A stretch of 64,000 nucleotides of DNA, taken from positions 146,073,744 through 146,137,743 of the forward strand of contig NC_081407.1 of the NCBI RefSeq assembly GCF_030272615.1. Reading direction: 5' to 3'. The notes under the pieces were generated by a model that did no database searches, was not told the DNA's origin, and saw only the letters and a list, made by a program, of their open reading frames with translations. Below are positions 35,290-47,510 of this stretch, piece by piece. This DNA comes from Cryptomeria japonica (taxonomy: Eukaryota; Streptophyta; Pinopsida; Cupressales; Cupressaceae). Each line of letters starts with the position of its first letter. The stretch's first letter is position 1. Made by a program: the position numbers and the translations under genes.

Positions 35290-36310
35290 AGTGAACCCTA
35301 TCAATAATTTTATTTTATTTTTAATTTTTTAACTTGATTTAATTGATTTTATAAAATTTATCTAACTCGTGCATGTTCTTTTCAATTAATTTTCAATTGA
35401 TTAATAATTAAATTATGTATTACTATAAACAAGTGTCACGTAGTGTCTAGTACTTGTCCTTTTGGGTATGTTTTTTTCAAACAATTAGGAAATAGAAGAG
35501 ATTAATAATTTTGGAAGAATCGTAACCCTAATTAAATTGTAATCTTATTTGAACCCTAACTATAATACTAATTGAATGTTAATTATAAATTTAATTGAAT
35601 CCTAAATTTAACACATAATAATCCCTAACCCTAACCCTAAATTTAACATTAATCTTAACCGTTACCCTAACCCTATTTTAACTCTAATACAAGTTTTGTC
35701 TCTAATTCCAATTATAACTCTAATCTTAATTAAATTGTATTCCTAACCTCTTTGAATCCTAACCATAGTTTAACCCTAATCTTCAAAAGATCTTCAATCT
35801 CCATAATCTAATCTTATATTTTATTTGTATTATAAAAATGTTAATTTTATATTATTAATGTTTAAATTATTAAATTATTATTTTTATTATAATAATTACT
35901 AATATATTATATTGTTGATTTATTATATTATTATCAATATTAATATTTGTATTATTAGAATATTTTTAATTTTAAACATTAGATTACTATTTTATAATTT
36001 TTATCTATATTAATAATTTTTATATTATATTATGTTATTATTGTATTAATATTTTATATAATCGATGGAAAAGCAATTGAATAATAAGAGTTAATGAAAA
36101 TTGGGTGCAATCGATTGCAATAGTACTAGCCTGACCGCAAGTATATATTTATTTAAAAATGTTGAGAGAATATTTGTTGATGTAAAGACACACAATCAAT
36201 AATCTAAATAAATTATTTATTCTGATTTTTTATTTATTAAGTGTAAGGCATATTAATTTAATAAAATTTTATTAAAATGAGATTTTTAATAATTTTATAT
36301 TATTTTAATA
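35290..36310. other. AT-rich spacer with CCCTAA-like repeats
   Basis: Degenerate CCCTAA units, the best run being CCCTAACCCTAACCCTAA at about 35622, are scattered through 35520-35790. The rest is very AT-rich. No gene. Confidence 0.6.
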
Positions 36311-36320
36311 CTTGAAATAC

Positions 36321-37061
36321 ACCAACTTTAAACAAATTATATCTTGTGATTTTGAAGAAGGTGAATTTATCATTAACAAGGGACAGGAAGATCGGGCGAC
36401 CCCTTCTTCCCCTAGCCTCCGGGCTGAGCCTCTGATGGACTCTCCAGGAGCATTTGCCGAGCTAAGGACTCCCTGTATCTCGAAGGAAAATCCTCAACCT
36501 GCATCGATGGAGCAAAAGGGTGGGGAATTGTATTATCTCCTTCTTCCCTCTCGTCAGGCCATAAGAGTGGAGGATTGTGACAACCCCATAGACTCTCCCT
36601 TTAAGAAAGCTTGCTTTACTAACATGGAGAGGGTAGTCCAGTTAGTTCAAGATGATTATCTTGCCCAAAAGGAGGATGAAGTCAATTGCATTATTAACTA
36701 TCTTTGTGATTTAGTCACTGAGGAAATCATGGATAAAATATTGGATGAAATAATCGACAAGGATGAGTTGGATCTTCAAAAAAAACTATTAGGTAAATAA
36801 ATTCTAGCCACCTTCCCTCCCCCGATAGTCTCGGATATAGAAGAACTTCTTGTAGATCTAAATAATAAGGAAAATGAAACTTTCGATATCGAGCTTTGGG
36901 CAATAGATAAATCTACCCTAGACTGTGCTAAGCTCTTCAAAAAGAGGGGTAGGAAGTCCTTTTCAGAGCTCCGAGCCAATGATGGCTTTGCAGAAGGTCA
37001 AGATAAACTCACGGACATGTTTTATGATGGGAAGGGGAAGGTCCTTCCTAAGGGCTTGTGA
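36321..37061 (+). pseudogene. LINE ORF1 C-terminal part
   Basis: A plus-strand frame with one internal TAA (36798) ends in TGA at 37059-37061. The product is acidic with a Ser/Pro-rich middle (ATPSSPSLRAEPLMDSPG), and its tail FKKRGRKSFSELRANDG lies just before ORF2. No zinc knuckle is visible, so the N-terminal part may be missing. The TGA overlaps the first codon of ORF2 (GTGA), a stop-start overlap. Assignment as ORF1 rests on position and on the element that follows. Confidence 0.6.
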
Positions 37062-40000
37062 AGATTATTTCATGGAATGTTAGGGGCTTAAATGCCCCTA
37101 ATAAGGAGAGGTTAGTCAAATGATGTCTATCCTCTTTTAACCTTGAATTAGTCGTGCTTCAAGAGACTAAATTGGGAGATGGAGACTTAGCTGCCTTTGG
37201 AAATCGTTTAGGCTTTAGATAGATTTCAAGAACGTCGGGCATTGGGGCCTCCGGAGGTCTAGCTATCAACTGGGATCCTCAAAGTATCTCGTTTTCTCCA
37301 TTGGTATCTAATCTTAACTAGATGAGTGGGAGAGTAACCTGTCTCAAGAACAATTTAGAATTTATTATTGTAAATGTATATGGGTCGATCCTTAATGATG
37401 ACAAAAAAGAGTCTAGGAGGAAATTGAGAATTTCACGAACTCCCTCAGTTAGGTATGTTTAATAGGAGGGGATTTTAATGCAATTTTGCATCATCATGAG
37501 AAGCAGGGAGGCTTAGGCATTAATGTTAAGGCCTCTCTATATTTCGTTGATTGGATCCATAGGAGCGATATGTTAGAGATCAATATGGTCAAGGATTCTT
37601 CACTTGGAATAACCGTAGGCTAGGATTTAGCAACATTGCATAGAAACTGGATAGGTTCTTTGTTTTGGGAAGTCTCATCAACTTCTCCTTCACCTTGGAA
37701 GCCTCAATTTTACCTTTTTCAGGATCAGACCACTTCCCCATTTCACTAGATTTTCAAGGGGAATTTATCCCTAAGAGATGTCCTTTTAAGTTCAAAAATA
37801 TGTGGCTTAAAGATGATCATATCCTAGAGCTCCTAAAATAATGGGGGAATGGGGCCATGATCTCTGGTTCTAGGATTTTTAAGGTTGTTAACAAACTTAA
37901 GATTATCAAGAAGAACCTCATTCAATGGAATAGGAAGTGCTTCGACAATATCTTCGATAACAAAGCTCAGGTGGAAGCTGAGTTGGCTGAGGTTAATGAG
38001 CAAGTGATTATATTTAGGATGGATGAATCTTTGTTTCTCAAAGAGAAGAAACTTATGGCAGACCTTGAATCTATTATTTCCAAAGAAGAAGTCTTCTAGA
38101 AACAAAAATATAGAGAGTCCTGGTTGGAGGCGGCCGATAAAAATACCAAATTTTTTCACAATAGTGTAAGGATGAGAAGAGTAAGAAACCATATCTTGAT
38201 AATTAAGGTTAGTAATGGCTCTGAGGTGGATAATCCTATTTCCATTGTGAAAGAGGCTATTGATTTCTTCTCCCTTATCCTAACCTCAGATCAAATCCCT
38301 CACAACTCAGACCAAGACATGTTTATCAAGAGTATCCCTAGGCTTTTGAACAAAGAACGTTAGGATATTCTTCATGCCAAATTTTCTCTAGCAAAAGTTG
38401 AAGTTCCTCTTAAACAGATGAACCCATATAAATCCTTTGGGCTGGATGGCTTTCGTACTAGCTTCTTTCAAGTATGTTGGCCCTTTCTCGGTGAGGAAGT
38501 TATGACAGCTCTGGAAGGGATGAGAAAATCATGCAACATCCTCAGAGAAATCAACAACACCTTTCTAGCCCTTATCCCTAAAAATGACAAATCGGAGTCT
38601 TTTGATGAATTCTGACCTATATCCCTTTGCAATAATATTTATAAACTTTTCACCAAAACTTTAGCTAATAGGCTTCAAAAACTCCTCACCTTTTTTGTCA
38701 GTGAGGAGCAGATAGGCTTTATCCCTAGACGATCCATTTATGATAGGGTCATTATAGCTCAGGAAGCTATCCACTCAGTCCAGAAAAATGGGATCCCTAG
38801 TATGTTCCTAAAATTAGATATCTAAAAAGCTTATGATAAAGTGAACTAGAGATTTCTATGTAGATTCTTAGAAGCCTTTGGCTTTCCAGCTTCATGGATC
38901 AATCTGATTTTTGAATGTATATCTACACCTAAATTCTCTATTTTGGTCAATGGTACCCAAAAGGGTTTTTTTAGCTCTTCTAGGGGTTTGAGGTAGGGTG
39001 ATCCCCTCTCCCCTTTTCTCTTTATTATTATGGCTGAAGCAATGAGTAGATTGATCTCCAGAGCTAGGGAGGGTTGTCTATTGTCGGGGATTAGAATTAC
39101 TAGTAACCTAGATCCTATAACGCATCAGCAATTTGTTGATGATACTATTCTCTATGGATGTAGAAATCTTAGTGAGGCCCAGGCTTTCAAGATTATCTTG
39201 GATTCTTACTCTAAGGCCTCTGGTAAGGAAATCAATCCATCTAAGTCTGCTATCTTCTTTTTTAATACTCAAGCTAGTGTTCAAACTAACATATGTGGTA
39301 TACTGAATTTTAATCTAGGCAGCCTCCCTTGTAAATATCTTAGATTTCCCTTGGATAAGGGTTCAGGGTCTTTGAATTTATGGTCTGGATTAGTAAAAAA
39401 GATCAAAAGTAGGATATAAACCTAGAAGGCAGATGGCTATCCTCTATGGGTAGAGCTACATTGGTTAAATCGGTTCTTGCAGCCATTCCGATCTATCATT
39501 TATCATGTTTTAGCTTACCTCAGTCTATTAAGGAAGCGTTAAATAGACATCTTAGATCCTTCTTTTGGCAAGGGACCGAAGCTAAGAAACGTATCTCCCT
39601 ATTGGCCTAGGACAAGATTTGTAGGGAAAAGTGTGTAGGGGGTTTGAGGCATAAGGATATTAAAGCTCAAAGAAGGGCGTTAGGAGCTAAATTAGTGTGG
39701 AAAATGTTTAAATTTCCTCATCTAAAATGGGCCCAAATCCTCTTTCATAAGTATCTTCAAGGTAGAGACCTTTTGAGCCTCTTCAAAGACCCATCTCCAT
39801 TGAGAGGCTCCCATATTTGGAACTTTATGATGGATTGTAGGAATATCATCTTGGACAAACTGACTTGGAATCTGGGTAAGGGTGATAAAGCTCTCTTCTG
39901 GTCAGACTCTTGGGGGGGTTTTCCAGTCCTTCAACATTAGGCCAATTTGGAGTCTTTCAAAGCATTGCTTATGTCAACTTGGGGTAGGTATGTTAAAAAC

Positions 40001-41232
40001 TATATTTCTCCCTTAGAGGGTGACTTAGCTAAGGGATGGTCTTGGAGATCCCTCGATCAGGTTAATATTCTGGCTAAGTAAAAAATTATGCTCTAGGATA
40101 TTGTGGAGAAAAGGATGGTAGCTTTCAATTTAGGGCCCAATTCTTTGATTTGGGATGGTTCAAAATCAGGGGAATACTCCTCCAAAGATGGTTATAATGC
40201 TCTCCTTAAGAAGCAGCTTTCTTCGACCACCAGAGTCCCTATAGCCTTGTGCTAGGACAAGATGTGTCTGCCTAAGGCTGGGGAATGTCTTGGCTGGCCC
40301 TCCAGTGCAAGATTCTCATAGCAGATAAGTTTAGAAAGATGGGCTACGAAGGTCCAAGTAGATGCTCTTTGTGTGAAGGGGCATATGAAGATACGGATCA
40401 CATCCTTCTCAATTGAAACTATGCATCCAAATGTTGGCTATGGTTGTGCAATAAATTAGGATGGTCCTTTGCCCTACCTCACTCCATCTTAGGAATGTTT
40501 CAAACTTTGTCAATCCTTTTTAAGAACTCCCTTTATGGAGGGTTGTGGATATTAGATCCTCTACTGGTTATCTGGGAAGTTTGAAAGAATTGCAATAGGA
40601 ATCTCTTTAAGGATAAGAAGATGAATTGGTCCCTCTTAGTAATCAAAATAGAAGCTTCAATAGTAGAGATTTTAAATAGAAGAATCTCTAAATTCCCCAA
40701 CCCTCTCTCTGAGATGACCTATTGGGATGCAAATATGAGAGGGAGATAGTTTGGCTTGAAGATCCCTCCCTTTGTTGGTATTGGTAGTTCTAAAAATCAA
40801 GAATTGAGGAAAACTTATAAGTGGATAGCCCCTAAAAGGGGTTGGTTTAAGTTAAACTTTGATGGAGCATCTCATGGTAATCCAGGAACTGCAGGTATTG
40901 GGTGTTGTTTGCATGATGAAGAAGGCAAGGAATTGCCCAGGGCATCTAAACCCATAGGGCTTGCATCTAACAATAGGGCTGAAATTTTAGCCCTCATTGA
41001 AGGTCTTCTTCTATGCCAAAACAAAGGCATCCATAAACTAGCTATTGAAGCAGACTCAACCATAATCATTTATGGCCTTAGAAAAGGCTCCCTTACTGAT
41101 TGGAAGCTTAATGCTCTCTTGGCCAAAGCTCTTTGTCTCCTAAATTTTTTTGAGAAATTGTCTTTCAACCATATCTATCGAGAAGGTAACTCTAGAGTGG
41201 ATGCACTGGCTAATGCAAGAGTAGATGGTTAG
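37058..41232 (+). pseudogene. LINE (plant L1) ORF2: endonuclease, RT, zf-RVT, RNase H
   Basis: The apurinic endonuclease begins VKIISWNVRGLN (37058, GTG where ATG is expected), with VLQETKLG and GGDFNAI. The RT runs to about 39420: DKNTKFFH, PISLCNNIYKLFTKTLANRLQ, MFLKLDI*KAYDKVN, GLR*GDPLSPFLF and the catalytic QFVDDTILY. After frameshifts near 39420 and 40265 come the thumb/linker, a zf-RVT-like CSLCEGAYEDTDHILLN and a plant RNase H (40850-41215: FDGASHGNPGTAG, NNRAEILAL, EADSTIIIYGL, REGNSRVDALAN). Stops mostly replace Trp or Gln, for instance in KVN*RF and LR*GDP. At about 4.2 kb it is close to full length. Confidence 0.93.
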
Positions 41233-41814
41233 TCTATAAGTTAATTATGGAACCCTTTCTCTGATTATTGCCTTGTGCCTTATAGGATTCTATGACTAGT
41301 AGTATGGAATTGTATATAGGAATATGCATATTTATATACACATGCATTCATATATATCATTACAACTGAAATATATATGCATGGATATATAGGTATTAAT
41401 ATTTACATAGACATTGTATACTAAAAGGAATAAAATATTATGAGTCACTTTAAAGTCTGCCTTATCTTCTTTTCTAGCCTTTTAGTCACATTATAGACTA
41501 TTTTAGCTTAAGCTTTACCCTTTTTTAGTAGGAGTTGCTTTCATTTTTTGGATGTCCTTTGTCAGCAACTCCCCCTCGATTAGTACCAATGTGACGGTAC
41601 TCTAGTAATGATGATGTGACACTCCTTCTTCGATTGAAGGCATAATTATCTTTTTCTTGTATGCTTTAAGGTGGCGTTAATTATTACTTAGATAATTGAG
41701 ATTGCTCCATTTTCATCCTGAGCCTCCGATACCAATCATCTACGTGTATTCTACATTCCTCTATAGCAAGATGAGTTGTTTTTCATGAAGCATTAAAGCT
41801 CCTACTATATTTAG
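41233..41814. other. LINE 3' region or spacer
   Basis: AT-rich, with short ATATAT runs (41310-41400). I find no clear poly(A) or target duplication, so the 3' end of the LINE is undefined and the ORF downstream could still lie inside the same element. Confidence 0.4.
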
Positions 41815-41895
41815 TTCGTTTGGTCGAGGTCCCAGCTTATCTTCTATTTAGCTCAGATGGATACCCCACTAAGACTTCAAGGGTTCAAAAAGTAG

Positions 41896-42495
41896 ATGGC
41901 CTTTGTAGGGGAAATCAAAGAGGAGAGATTGAAGGGAATTCTGGTTCACCCGAATCCCTTGGTTATCAAAGCTATTATGAAAACCTTGGGGAGGGATTAT
42001 ATTTTAAATGAGGACCGGACTCGAGCTAATCCAGACATCGCAGCGATGTTCTTAGCAATAGCTATGCATCTTGAGAAAGATAGAAATGTAGTGATGAAAC
42101 TCTACAAAAAAGTCTTCAAGAACGAAATGTTTGGCGAATTAGAGAGGGTGGTGGTCAACATTGATGAAGAGATTATAGATCCAAAGCCTCGGGATTATGA
42201 CATCCTTATCAGGATGAATAATCCGGTGCCACGATACCCCCTTCTGGCTATAGAGGATCTTCAAGCCTTTGAAGCTTATAGCCCAACCAAGAGCAGGAAT
42301 TGTTTCTTCCTTTTAGGGCTCTTGCAGGTTAAAAAGCCCCCATGTGAAAAATGGTTTATTAATTATCTCGAAGCTGAGAATATTACATTGATCCCGAACG
42401 AGATGCCAATTCCTCCCTCTCTTGCCTCCCCCTCCTCAGTAAAGCCAGAGAGCTCAGGAACCATGGACCCTCAAGGGCGGGGAAGGAAAGGATGA
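41896..42495 (+). CDS. Unrecognised open reading frame, 199 codons
   Basis: This is an uninterrupted frame from ATG 41896 to TGA 42493. The codon immediately upstream is TAG, and before it the same frame stays open back to about 41815 (FVWSRSQLIFYLAQMDTPLR), so the true start may be upstream and the TAG a recent CAG or TGG mutation. The product is soluble-looking and charged, with a helical middle (DIAAMFLAIAMHLEKDRNVV), then RYPLLAIEDLQAFEAY, CEKWFINYLEAENITLIP and a Pro/Ser/Gly-rich tail. I recognise no domain. It lies 660 bp downstream of a LINE ORF2, so it may be an accessory LINE ORF, the ORF1 of another LINE or a host exon. Confidence 0.45.
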   Translation: MAFVGEIKEERLKGILVHPNPLVIKAIMKTLGRDYILNEDRTRANPDIAAMFLAIAMHLEKDRNVVMKLYKKVFKNEMFGELERVVVNIDEEIIDPKPRDYDILIRMNNPVPRYPLLAIEDLQAFEAYSPTKSRNCFFLLGLLQVKKPPCEKWFINYLEAENITLIPNEMPIPPSLASPSSVKPESSGTMDPQGRGRKG

Positions 42496-43495
42496 GGCTT
42501 CTACCGCAGGGGGGGCCTTCTTACGTTTTTGGTTCCTTTTTATCTATCAGAGTAGCAAGCAAGGATATGTTGGATCGAAAGCTGGGGGTTTGTCTTGGGT
42601 TTACCCTTTCACCACCCTTTTTGACTGTCAAGAGTTTTTTCTAACTTTCGTCCTATTTCAGACTTAAATTTTAAAGACTTATGGATGCTTAATCAATATA
42701 TGCTCTAGCCTTAGTTATGAATTTCTCTCTCTAGCTCGCTGATTTCTACTTATGGGTTTAGCTGATTATGTTTGTCATCTCAGCCTCATGAAGTTTTTTT
42801 GAAAAAGCACTACTTTTTTAATGTCATGCGTGTATATATATATATATACACACATATGTATATACAAACATATATATATATTTATATATATAGTTATTTC
42901 CCTGTATACGAACTCCTATCTTCCTGTATACAAACTTCTATTGTCAGTATATTTTATTCTTAAGCATAGATGTTATTTCTTCTAAAGGGAAGATTTTCAA
43001 ATTCTCTCTTTCGCGTTTTAAATTCTCTCTGTAGTGAGGTGAATTTTAGAGCTTTTTGACGAAAGAGTATGCTCATCATGTAGCTCTTTTAGTTAAGCCG
43101 AGAGGCTTCTACAATCATAGATGACGGTCATTTGAATTTCAATTGTGTTTCAGCCTTAATAATAATAAAAATCAATATAATTTCAATTGAATTAAGATTT
43201 AATTAATAACAAGCGGTTACCAAGACGGTTACACTGGATTATTAAAAATTGCTGTAATGCACCGTTCTTTGAATTGACAAAAAAAATTCAGATGCAGAAG
43301 CGAGCAATTAAAGATATGTGATATTCGTGTTTTCATAAAATATGTTTCTTTTCATACCGTTTTCATATTGTAGAATTATTTGAAGAATCATCAACAAAGT
43401 AATGGGTCTATCCATTTTATTGCAGAATAATTTGCACAATCATCAACAAATTAATCTTCAATTCTCTTGATGTAGTAAAAAACTCCTCTCTACTT
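42496..43495. other. Non-coding, with TATATACA microsatellite
   Basis: T/C-rich sequence resembling a 3' UTR follows the open frame. A (TA)n/(CA)n microsatellite lies at 42834-42893. No gene. Confidence 0.5.
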
Positions 43496-43850
43496 CTACC
43501 TCACATTCAAAACTATAAGGATTTCAGAGGGATCGGTTACATCCAAGTAGTTGCTTTCAATCAAGTAGACATGTAGATCATCGGTAAAAGAAAAGTTCAA
43601 TCCAACATTATCTTCATTCTCCTTAATATGGGCAGAACTATCACAGCCATCTGTTATTAATGCTCCAGGATCTCTCAATGTTTTTATTTCTATGGCTTTG
43701 CATTTTGATATACAATTATCTTCAATACAAGTAGAAGAAGAATTGCATGCATTAGGATTGTGCGAATTTGCAATCCTGTTGCTGAGATGAGTGTTTTAGT
43801 TTTTTATTTCATTATCTGTTCTCCAGAAGACGTTTCGCTGTTAGTTCCCA
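43496..43850 (-). pseudogene. Unrecognised coding-like relic
   Basis: The minus-strand frame is open from about 43800 to the TAG at 43496-43498, reading NRIANSHNPNACNSSSTC, then ITDGCDSSAHIKENEDNVGL and DDLHVYLIESNYLDVTDPSE. Upstream it meets TAA codons in the same frame. It is acidic and Ser/Asn-rich, with no recognised domain. It may be the last exon of a lost host gene. Confidence 0.3.
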
Positions 43851-44234
43851 ACTAATAAAAAAGTTTTGGTTTTCTATTGAGCCAAATTAAAGATGAAGTG
43901 TAATATGAACAAAATAGATTGTCTATACTTCCAATCAAATAAGATTGGCAAGCATTTAGCCAAATTCCACAATTGTTGCAAGCAATGTGGGAGCTTGAAA
44001 TGGTAGTTTCAGAGCAGATCGAATTTCACTGTTTGGAGGATTTTTTCATTTTACTAAAAAAAATATGAAGCAGTGCAAACAACTAAATATTTAAAAGGTA
44101 TCAATTTGTTTCATGTAGATAAATTACAACTACAAAGGACGCACGTCGTGGGAAGAGGAAACAGTTGCAAAGGAAGCTTTTGACAGAACACTTCAAACAA
44201 ATCTTATTTCAGATACTCTACAACAATAAGATTA
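43851..44234. other. Spacer, nothing recognised
   Basis: AT-rich sequence without a convincing frame or repeat. Confidence 0.5.
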
Positions 44235-44615
44235 TTGAAGGATATTCATACGTTGTTTCATAGCTCCCACGTTGGTACCCGAAAAGTGGATGTTTGCAAA
44301 GGTTATGAAATTAAGTTTTACACCTCCAAAAGCATTTTATCGAATTGTTGCATGCACAAGGTGGATGCTAGCAGAGGTCGTGGAATTTATCCTTATGCCT
44401 GGCAATTGCATTCATTTGATAGTTTCAAAAATCCTTTTCAACACATCCATTCTGTGCACATTTTGCATTAATTTTTTCCTATAAGAAATACAATCAAGCA
44501 ATGTGCAATGACAAAAACCTCCCCATTTTTCATTCTTTGATGGATATCTGTGCATTGTATATATGTTTCCTTTTTCGGCATGAGCATAAAATACTTCCAA
44601 AGGTTGAGGTTTCAT
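44235..44615 (-). pseudogene. PPR-like gene fragment
   Basis: The minus-strand frame from 44615 has stops at about 44412 and 44340. Two stretches resemble pentatricopeptide repeat ends: MQLPGIRINSTTSASIH and GGVKLNFITFANIHFSG followed by NVGAMKQRMNI. They sit about 26 residues apart rather than the usual 31-36, so a deletion or chance similarity must be allowed for. If real, it is a relic of an RNA-binding organelle protein gene. Confidence 0.3.
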
Positions 44616-44639
44616 GTCTGTTGTTAAGAATTTTCTTTA

Positions 44640-46284
44640 AATGAAGCTTATTCCAAGCTCTATCTATAACCCTAATCATAGTTAAATAATTTTAATTATT
44701 TTCATCTTCATAAATTCAAATTTAACTTTCATTATCAAGAAACTCAAATTTATTTATTCTAAATTATTTTTCACAATTTAACATTATTTTAATCTACATA
44801 TTTGAACATTATCCCTTACCCTAATCTTAAATGAACCTTATTCTTAAATTTAATTAAGCCTTGACTATAAACCTAGTTATAATTTAACCCTAATTATTTC
44901 CATCCCCCTAACTAAAAATTTAACGTACATGCCGAGTGGAAAAAACTGTCATATGCTAGGGAAATGCTAGGGAAATAGTTATTAAGATTTTCAATTTTTT
45001 CTAGGCAAATAATTAATAAAGTTTTCAACTTTAGTCAAAGAAATAGTAATTAAAATTTTTAGTTTTATATATTACTATTTTGTTCACCTAAAAAAAATAA
45101 AAAATTGTCAGTTTTCCTCCTTTTCCCTTTAATAAAACATTCAAATTGTAATACCTAATATTCAGTCTATCAATAAGATGCAATGTTCATAAATAAAAAA
45201 ACAATATGATATCCAAATGAACAAAAATACTCTGCACAAATAGTATTCTTTCTTACTAAATAATTTTGTTCAACTTTACATCTTCCACTATTACAACAAA
45301 TTTAGTGTTTAAAATTCATGCTAAAATCAAATTAAGGTTTATTTTTAAAAACTCTTTACAATTTTTTTTTTATAATCTTACATTATGTTTTTATGTAATG
45401 ATTTCACAAACTACTTTTCATGCTCTTCAAATGTATCTAAATAATTATAGATTTATGAGTTATATTTATAGATTTAGCCCAAAAAATGCAGCCATTAGAG
45501 AATGGAGGAAAGCACCCCTCTAACATCAATATGGTTTCAAATTAACTACAATATATAATTTGAAATTATATAACTTGAAACAAAATTTAACTAACCCAAA
45601 GGAAACCCTAACCCTAAATTAAATTAATACACTAACTCTTACAATAAACCTAATCTAATTGTATCTCTAAACCAAATAAACCCTAATCCTAATAGTAAAC
45701 CAAAATGAACACTAATCCTTATTGAAATAGGGCTACTATTTTAATCCCAATCCTAAGTATATTATTAAATCTAGAATTAAAATTATACAACAATATATAT
45801 TTTGAAATTAATTTATGTCATGTTTTCCAATTCACCTGGTTTAGTGTTCTTTTTAGAAATTCAGAAAATAATATTGAATTATTTTTACTTTGAGCTGTTG
45901 AACTATTTAGTTTTGAATTATTTCAAAATTTATTTAAGATATTCTGAAGTGCCAACAAAAACATATCTAATTAGGGTCTTTTTTCATAAACCATAGATAT
46001 GATGGGATTCAAAATAAAAATTTCAACCTAAGAAATGGAACCTTTGGAGCACGGAGGAAAGCATCCCTCTAGCATCAATAGGGTTAGTGTTAGAAATTAT
46101 TGAAAGGGAATTTGATCTAAAATTAGGCTTTCATCTTCCTCTTCATAACATATATTTGATCTGTGTACTATAAGAAGTATATATATAAACATGTAGATGA
46201 GACAATAATAAATTTTAAAATAATTTTTTTTTTAATCAATGATATAGAGAACATGAATTAAAAAAATAATTTCTTTTGTAGGTA
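44640..46284. other. AT-rich repeats with CCCTAA-like units
   Basis: No gene. Degenerate AACCCTAA units recur. The segment 45572-45837 is repeated at 49655-49920. A 55-bp block around GGAGGAAAGCACCCCTCTAACATCAA... occurs at about 45500 and again, slightly changed, at about 46053. Confidence 0.55.
45572..45837. repeat. Dispersed duplication, copy 1
   Basis: This segment of about 266 bp closely matches 49655-49920, from AACTTGAAACAAAAT through ATGTCATG.TTTCCAATTCAC. The Helitron fragment lies between the two copies. Confidence 0.85.
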
Positions 46285-47510
46285 TGAATCCAACAAGATT
46301 AAAATTTGATACGGAAGAGGAAAGAAGATAGATCGAAGAGCATATCAAAGGGAATATGGAAGATGACAATGAGAACAAATGATGAGGAAGTTTTTAATTC
46401 TGAAACAGAAGGAAGATAAAAAATTGATTTTGAATCAAGTGAGAGGTATAATCAACCAATAAAAACAAATATGGAATTGAATCTTCTAAATAAAAATTCA
46501 AGGACACTAGAATGTGTGTCTGAAACATCTTATCGGGCAAGTCAAATTGATGTCAATTTTATCAAACAAGGCAATGCAAAAAATATACAAAACGCAAATG
46601 ATGTCCACAATGATTTAAGAAGATTCTGATTGTAGTTTTGACATCAATTAGATAGCTTTAGAGTGTCAAACATGTGATACATTTTTCAAGGTCTAGTATG
46701 TCACAGATGTTCACAACAAAGAAGAAATCACAGATTTTCAACTTAAAATAATATGGATCCTAGACCACAACCAGAGGAGCTTGCAAATTTGACTCAAGTA
46801 GAAGAAATGTTGATTGCATGTGTCAACCCCATTCTACAAGTTACACATGCAAAATCCAGTCAATATAAATATAAAGGGCACATGATAAGCTTCCCCCAAA
46901 ATGTAGAGAATGTGTCAAAAAAATTGTCACATTTGATAGAGAACTTACCAATCATTATTGTTCGAAGGAGGGATCAACATGGAACAAAATATAGGTCTAC
47001 AACTAATAGGGATCATGTGTACAGGGTACTCAAATACAAAACAGAGCATGACAAATTTTACTTTGATGTTGCGATTGATGAAAATGCTCTCAATAATCTA
47101 TCAACAAATTCTGATGAGAATATTTTTAACAGATTGAAGACAGTGCACATGGAATTTGATTCAAATGAGTTCATATTTGTGGGTTCAATCATGGAGATAG
47201 ATGAAGGTAATATAATAGAGCATACAACATCAATATCTTCGAGACCACTTAATGTCCAAAGAGAAATGGAACATGCATGGAATTAATCCATACATAAATC
47301 TCAAGAACTAACTCTTCCAAAGGCAACAATTGATATAGGACCTAGACAAAGAGCAAGGTTGATATTTGTGGAAATTTCTTGTGTAAAATATCTAGAGAGT
47401 CTAAGAATAATGCCCCCATTCCCATATGACCATTACAAGAAAATGAAAAATGGTAGACAACTTGCTAAGCACAAATATGAAGAATACAGGCTCAAAGTTT
47501 TAGAATAAAG
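46285..47510 (+). pseudogene. Helitron transposase fragment (N-terminal part)
   Basis: The clearest part, 46690-47286, reads VCHRCSQQRRNHRFST*NN, then PEELANLTQVEEMLIACVNP and YKYKGHMISFPQNVENVSKK, ending LPIIIVRRR. This is the domain found upstream of the Rep nuclease in plant Helitron helicase proteins (DUF6570 type). A degraded frame upstream (46380-46640) and a frame shifted by one downstream (47286-47507, PFPYDHYKKMKNGRQLAKHK) may belong to the same protein. Rep HUH and helicase motifs are absent, so only a piece of the element remains. I could not define Helitron termini. Confidence 0.75.

Noticed and set aside
35622-35640. Chromosome end (telomere)
   Set aside because: Only about three perfect units, surrounded by ordinary AT-rich DNA on both sides.
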